From NCBI RefSeq assembly GCF_014489575.1, contig NZ_CP060789.1, positions 2,356,001-2,420,000 on the forward strand: DNA of 64,000 nucleotides. Direction: 5' to 3'. The stretch is from Tessaracoccus defluvii. Lineage in GTDB: Bacteria; Actinomycetota; Actinomycetes; Propionibacteriales; Propionibacteriaceae. A program made the position numbers and the translations under genes. The stretch's first letter is position 1. Each line of letters opens with the position of its first letter. Of this stretch, positions 59,955 through 64,000 are shown in pieces. The notes beneath the pieces were generated by a model. The model did no database searches. It was given only the letters and a program-made list of their open reading frames with translations, and was not told the origin of the DNA.

Positions 59955-60449
59955 ATGAGCAAGCCGCTTCGCCGTTCCACGGCAGTCGTCGCCTCGGCCG
60001 TGCTGGCGCTGTCGCTCAGTGCCTGCACCGCGGGCCAGTGGGTCTACGACTCCCCGCCCGCCGCCGGAGCACAGGCGGATTCACAGACCGGCATCAAACT
60101 GCGCAACTTCGCCGTCGTCGCCGACGGAGAGGGGGCCGGGATGATCGTCGGCGGCATCACCTCGCGCGACGCCGACGCGGAGGTCGTCGGCATCACCGTC
60201 GCCGGCGAGCGCGGCGATGCCACGTTCGGCGAGGCGCAAACCCTCCCGTTCAGCGAGGACATCGTCCGCGGCCGCACCATCCTGCTCGACGGCTCCAGCA
60301 CCCTCTTCGACAATGACGACCTGACCCTGGGCCGGCTCGCCAAGGTACAGGTCGCGTTCGCCGACGGTCAGAGCGTCAGCCTCGAGGTGCCCGTCATCTC
60401 GTCCACGAACGACGACTTCAAGGACGCGTGGGCAGCGGCGAACGCCTGA
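59955..60449 (+). CDS. Lipoprotein of unknown function
   Basis: A 164-residue protein with lipoprotein signal [17 protein letters not shown] (lipobox LSAC) and a copper-chaperone-like beta domain: [35 protein letters not shown]. Such small domains are seen in actinobacterial envelope lipoproteins beside regX3/senX3 or carD; no ligand motif (Met/His cluster) is visible. AGGACATCC precedes the ATG. Convergent to regX3 with 4 bases between stops. Confidence 0.7.
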   Translation: MSKPLRRSTAVVASAVLALSLSACTAGQWVYDSPPAAGAQADSQTGIKLRNFAVVADGEGAGMIVGGITSRDADAEVVGITVAGERGDATFGEAQTLPFSEDIVRGRTILLDGSSTLFDNDDLTLGRLAKVQVAFADGQSVSLEVPVISSTNDDFKDAWAAANA

Positions 60450-60453
60450 GCCC

Positions 60454-61131
60454 TCAGCCCTCGAACTTGTACCCGAGGCCCCGGACCGTCACGAGTCGGG
60501 TCGGGGCCGCCGGATCGTCCTCGATCTTGGCCCGCAGCCGCTTGATGTGCACGTCGAGGGTTTTGGTGTCGCCCACGTAGTCGCTCCCCCACACCCGGTC
60601 GATGAGCTGTCCGCGCGTCATGACCCGGCCCGCGTTGCGCAGCAGCACCTCGAGGAGCTCGAACTCCCGCAGCGCCAGCCGCACCTCGCGCCCGTCGACG
60701 ACCACCTCGTGGCGCTCCACGTCGATCCGGACCCCGGCCGCCTCGACGATGTCGGGCACCAGCACCTGGTCCTGGCCACGTCGCAGCACCGCCCTGATCC
60801 TGGCGACCAGTTCCCGATGGCTGAACGGCTTCGTGACGTAGTCGTCGGCGCCGAGCTCGAGCCCGACGACCTTGTCCACCTCGGAGTCCCTCGCGGTGAC
60901 CATGACGATGCCGACGTTGCCCCTGCTCCGCAGCTGCCGACACACCTCGAAGCCGGGCATCCCCGGCATCATCAGGTCGAGCAGCACCAGGTCGACCCCC
61001 GACCTGTCGTACGTCGCCAGCCCGGTCTCGCCGTCCTCCGCGGTCAACACCTCGAAGCCCTCCTTGCGGAGCATGAAGGCCGTCGCGTCGCGGTACGACT
61101 CCTCGTCCTCGATGATCAGGATGCGGGTCAC
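60454..61131 (-). CDS. regX3: Response regulator RegX3-type
   Basis: A 225-residue OmpR-family regulator. The receiver domain has IIEDEES, phospho-acceptor D52 in LLDLMMPG, and TAR..GADDYVTKPF. The winged-helix output domain has LREFELLEVLLRNAGRVMTR, WGSDYVGDTKTLDVHIKRLR and VRGLGYKFEG. It controls the phosphate-starvation response. GTG 61131 overlaps the senX3 stop by 4 bases (GTGA). Best candidate binder of the PHO box upstream of phoU. Confidence 0.93.
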   Translation of the reverse strand: MTRILIIEDEESYRDATAFMLRKEGFEVLTAEDGETGLATYDRSGVDLVLLDLMMPGMPGFEVCRQLRSRGNVGIVMVTARDSEVDKVVGLELGADDYVTKPFSHRELVARIRAVLRRGQDQVLVPDIVEAAGVRIDVERHEVVVDGREVRLALREFELLEVLLRNAGRVMTRGQLIDRVWGSDYVGDTKTLDVHIKRLRAKIEDDPAAPTRLVTVRGLGYKFEG

Positions 61132-62288
61132 GGGGTGTCCTCCTCAGGTTCGACGGGGCCCAGGTAGGCGGGAAGGCGCAGGGTGAAGGTGGAGCCCTGG
61201 CCGGGGCGGGACCAGACGCGGATCGACCCGCCGTGCGTGACGGCGATGTGCCGCACGATCGACAGGCCGAGGCCGGTGCCGCCCGACTCCCGTGAGCGGC
61301 CGTAGTCGACGCGGTAGAAGCGTTCGAAGATGCGTTCCTGTTCCTCGGGCCGGATGCCGATGCCGTTGTCCGACACCTTGACGTCGACGAAGTCATCGCC
61401 GTCCTGCGCCACGGCCTGGACGCTGATGGTCACCCTGGCGCGCTCGTTGGAGTAGTTGATGGCGTTCTGCACGAGGTTGGTGATGGCGTCGGCGAGCTGC
61501 CAGCGGTCGCCCATGACGCGGACGACGTCGGTGTGCGCCACGATGAGTCCGACGCCACGCTGCGTGGCCCGCTCCTGCGAACGGGAGACCGCCTCCGCGA
61601 CGACCTCGCCGACGTCGACCAGTTCCCGCGACAGCATGGGATCCTCCGACTGCAGCCGCGACAGGTCGATGATCTGGTTGATGAGCTCCGCCAACCGCGC
61701 CGTCTCCCGCTGGAGCCGCCCCGAGAAGAGGTCGACCGCCTCGGGATCGTCGCGGGCCGCGGCCAACGCCTCGGACAGCACGCTGATGGCGCCGATGGGG
61801 GTCTTCAGTTCGTGGGAGATGTTGGCGACGAAGTCGCGGCGCACCGCCTCGACGCGGCGCTCCCCCGACTCGTCGACGCCGAGGACCAGCACCCGGTCGT
61901 TCCCGAGGGGCCGCACGTGCGCCGCCACCTCCAGCCGTTCCGTCCCCGGCTGGGCCTCCCTGACGATGGTGCCGTCGAATGGCCGCCCAGACGCCCGCAC
62001 CTCACGCACCGTGACAAGGAGCTCGGGGAAACCGACCCGGCTGCCGCGGGCGAGGCTCAGCGCCTCGCCAGCCTCGTTCACCACGACGATCTCGTCGTGC
62101 GGGCCGACCAGCAGAGCGCCCTCCCGCAGCGTCAGGAGGATCGCCCGCACCTCGTCGGCGACCAGAGCCGCCGCCTGCTGGGCCTCGAGCCTGCGCCAGT
62201 TCTCCCGACCGCGGACGATCAGGTAGGCGAACAGGCAGACGAGGACTGCCAGGCCGGCCCCGATGAGGCCGGCGAGTGCGGGGTGCAT
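61128..62288 (-). CDS. senX3: Sensor histidine kinase SenX3-type
   Basis: A 386-residue kinase with one clear N-terminal membrane helix (LIGAGLAVLVCLFAYLIV), a PAS-like domain (ILLTLREGALLVGPHDEIVVV), a dimerisation domain with phospho-accepting H159 in FVANISHELKTP, and the ATPase lobe (NLVQNAINYSN, VKVSDNGIGI, ESGGTGLGLSIV). With RegX3 it senses phosphate limitation, in which PhoU takes part. Divergent from phoU. Confidence 0.94.
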   Translation of the reverse strand: MHPALAGLIGAGLAVLVCLFAYLIVRGRENWRRLEAQQAAALVADEVRAILLTLREGALLVGPHDEIVVVNEAGEALSLARGSRVGFPELLVTVREVRASGRPFDGTIVREAQPGTERLEVAAHVRPLGNDRVLVLGVDESGERRVEAVRRDFVANISHELKTPIGAISVLSEALAAARDDPEAVDLFSGRLQRETARLAELINQIIDLSRLQSEDPMLSRELVDVGEVVAEAVSRSQERATQRGVGLIVAHTDVVRVMGDRWQLADAITNLVQNAINYSNERARVTISVQAVAQDGDDFVDVKVSDNGIGIRPEEQERIFERFYRVDYGRSRESGGTGLGLSIVRHIAVTHGGSIRVWSRPGQGSTFTLRLPAYLGPVEPEEDTP

Positions 62289-62349
62289 GCCGCCATCCTA
62301 TGGGGCTCCCTGCGGCCCCCCGCCACCCGGCGACAGCGCCGAGGCAAGA

Positions 62350-62378
62350 CTTCATACCCCGTTCACCGTCGGTTCACC
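62350..62378. promoter_or_regulatory. PHO box candidate between senX3 and phoU
   Basis: Two exact GTTCACC units at 62361-62367 and 62372-62378, 11 bases apart, as in Streptomyces/Mycobacterium PHO boxes; a degenerate third unit (CTTCATA, 62350-62356) keeps the same spacing. It lies in the 182-bp divergent gap, upstream of TAGACT (62436-62441), a -10 candidate for phoU. Confidence 0.7.
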
Positions 62379-62470
62379 CCCAGGCCACGGTCCGGTCCCA
62401 CGGTGCGCCTAGCCTCGGGCCGTCCGGCCCACCGCTAGACTCGACACGACCCCTGGATCAAGGAGCAACG

Positions 62471-63136
62471 ATGCGCACCAGCTACCACGAGGAGCTGAAC
62501 TCAGTCCTCGACCGGCTCGTCCACATGGCCCAGCTGGCCGAGACGGCCGTCAGCGAGGCCTCCGTTGCGCTGCTCACTGCCGACCTCGGCCGCGCCGAGG
62601 CCGTCATCACCGACGACGCAGAGCTGGACCGGATCCACGAGGAGATGGAGTACAAGTGCCTCTCGATCCTGGCGCTGCAGGCGCCGGTCGCCGGGGAACT
62701 GCGCACCATCGTGTCCGCCATCCGCGTCGTGTTCGAACTGGCCCGCATGGGTGACCTGGCCGCCCACATCGCGAAGATCGCGCGGCTCCGCTACCCGGCG
62801 CACGCCGTCCCGGCCCAGTTCGAGGCCAGCTTCAAGGAGATGGCGGAGATCGCCATCGAGATCATCGACGTGGCGCGGGTGTCACTCCAGGACCGCGACG
62901 CGCACGGCGCGCACCGGCTCGTCGACATTGATGCCAGGATGGACACCCTGCGCCGGGAGCAGTTCGAGTCCATCCTCGCCGACGGCGCTGACGTGACCAT
63001 CGAGGGCGCCGTCGATGTGGCGCTGCTCGGCCGCTATTTCGAGAGATTCGCCGACCACGCCGTGGCCGTCGGGCGTCGCGTGATCTACATCATCACCGGC
63101 GAGGTGCCCGAGGGCGAGGACTGGCCCAACGCCTGA
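62471..63136 (+). CDS. phoU: Phosphate signalling protein PhoU
   Basis: A 221-residue protein of two three-helix bundles with the metal motifs EMEYKCLSILALQAP and RYFERFADHAVAVGRRVIY. PhoU damps the SenX3/RegX3 response when phosphate is plentiful. MRTSYHEELNSVLDRLVHMA is the usual N terminus, and AAGGAG precedes ATG 62471. Thirteen bases separate it from the deacetylase gene. Confidence 0.95.
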   Translation: MRTSYHEELNSVLDRLVHMAQLAETAVSEASVALLTADLGRAEAVITDDAELDRIHEEMEYKCLSILALQAPVAGELRTIVSAIRVVFELARMGDLAAHIAKIARLRYPAHAVPAQFEASFKEMAEIAIEIIDVARVSLQDRDAHGAHRLVDIDARMDTLRREQFESILADGADVTIEGAVDVALLGRYFERFADHAVAVGRRVIYIITGEVPEGEDWPNA

Positions 63137-63149
63137 TGAGAGGTTCTCC

Positions 63150-64000
63150 GTGCACACGGGTCTGAGATTCCGCGGCGCTGTCGCCGCCCTCGCCGCGACA
63201 GCCCTGCTGGGCGGCTGCGCCCCGGCGGGCCTCGACCCACAAGTCACGGCCCATCCGGAGATCCCCACGAGCGCCACCCCGACCCCGCAGGGGCCGGGTT
63301 CCCTCTCCCCGATGCCCACCGACACGCCGTCTCCGTCACCACCACCGCACGTCTCCCCCTCCCCCTCCCCCTCCGGCAGCACCCCGGCGCCCGACCCCGG
63401 CGGGTCCGAGACACCCCCCGACGGCCAGGGGCTCGTCCCGGGCAGCAACCACATCGCGTCGGCGGCCGGCTACGTCCATCCCGCCGCCACCGTGCAGGGC
63501 TGGCTGAAGGGCGAGAGCCTCCCGACGGAGAAGGTCGTCTTCCTCACCTTCGACGATGGTCCGAACCCGGTCACCACGCCCATCATCCTGGCGGCGCTCC
63601 GGGACGCGGACGTCCACGCCACCTTCTTCGTGCTAGGCAACCAGCTGGCCCAGGCGCCCGACGTGCTGCTGCGCACCCTCGAGGAGGGCAACTCGATCAA
63701 CCTGCACAGCTGGTCGCACGACTACGGCTACCTGTACCCCAAGCGCCACGCCAACGCTGACCGGATCGAGGACGAGTACCTGCGCACGGTCGCGGAGGTC
63801 CGCCGCATCGTCGGAGACGACTTCGACACCCAGGGCTGGCGCTACCCCGGGGGGCACATGTCCTGGAAGTCGCTGGGCGATGCCGACGCCCGGCTGGCCG
63901 CCCACGGTGTCTCCTGGATCGACTGGAATGCGGACACGCGCGACAGCGCCCCGAAGGCGTCGCGGCCCACCACCGTCGACCAGATCGTCGCCAACGCCAC
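63150..64000 (+). CDS. Polysaccharide deacetylase lipoprotein, 3' end missing
   Basis: The frame runs off the window; 283 codons are seen. GTG 63150 starts a lipoprotein signal peptide (AALAATALLGGC), then a Ser/Pro-rich linker, then a NodB domain with TFDDGPNPVTTPIIL (motif 1, metal aspartates), HSWSHDYGY (motif 2, H..H), RYPGGHMSW (motif 3) and DWNADTRDS (motif 4). It probably removes acetyl groups from cell-wall peptidoglycan or glycans. Placed right after phoU, which suggests co-expression. Confidence 0.88.
   Translation, partial: MHTGLRFRGAVAALAATALLGGCAPAGLDPQVTAHPEIPTSATPTPQGPGSLSPMPTDTPSPSPPPHVSPSPSPSGSTPAPDPGGSETPPDGQGLVPGSNHIASAAGYVHPAATVQGWLKGESLPTEKVVFLTFDDGPNPVTTPIILAALRDADVHATFFVLGNQLAQAPDVLLRTLEEGNSINLHSWSHDYGYLYPKRHANADRIEDEYLRTVAEVRRIVGDDFDTQGWRYPGGHMSWKSLGDADARLAAHGVSWIDWNADTRDSAPKASRPTTVDQIVANA

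Overview
This 64 kb window is high-GC DNA from an actinobacterium. DUF3027, DUF3263, DUF4032, CU044_5270, CarD, RegX3/SenX3, a long-form GlyA, GTG starts and leaderless-type promoters all point to Actinomycetota. The overall gene set suggests the Propionibacteriaceae (Tessaracoccus-like), but that family placement is inference. No ribosomal RNA, phage, IS element or CRISPR array is visible, and no gap between genes exceeds 300 bases.

Left part (1-20.5 kb): the 3' end of serC, a membrane-anchored secreted protein, a 32-residue membrane peptide, pyruvate carboxylase and an AzgA-type purine permease. Next comes a LacI-controlled sugar locus (binding lipoprotein, two permeases, GH43 hydrolase) that has no ATPase of its own. 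It is followed by an ECF sigma/CU044_5270 pair, a cold-shock protein with DUF3027, nagB, cutC/Nudix, and a lone GH32 fructosidase behind a palindromic operator candidate.

Middle (20.5-40 kb): a GNAT acetyltransferase, a copper pair (DUF6153-like membrane protein and CueP), a type I pullulanase and a complete type I Wadjet anti-plasmid operon (jetA-jetB-jetC-jetD with 4-nt overlaps). Then come groEL under two CIRCE operators and a YbaB / thrombospondin-3-repeat / WXG-like trio resembling ESX accessory genes. DUF3263, manA and tRNA-Thr(TGT) follow.

Right part (40-64 kb): a methyltransferase and thioesterase, GH42 beta-galactosidase, a VTT membrane protein, an orphan MsiK-type sugar ATPase that probably powers the sugar importer near 10 kb, and metB. 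These are followed by a NadM-like nucleotidyltransferase fused to a methyltransferase, cysS-rlmB, glyA, carD-ispD-ispF, senX3-regX3 divergent from phoU with a PHO box between, and a polysaccharide deacetylase cut by the window end.

A strong technical signal runs through the window. At least twelve reading frames, including the housekeeping genes cysS and groEL, are broken by single missing bases in C/G runs. Restoring one base in each gives full-length, family-typical proteins. Sequencing or consensus error is the most economical explanation, so the broken genes are annotated here as whole CDSs with the break stated.
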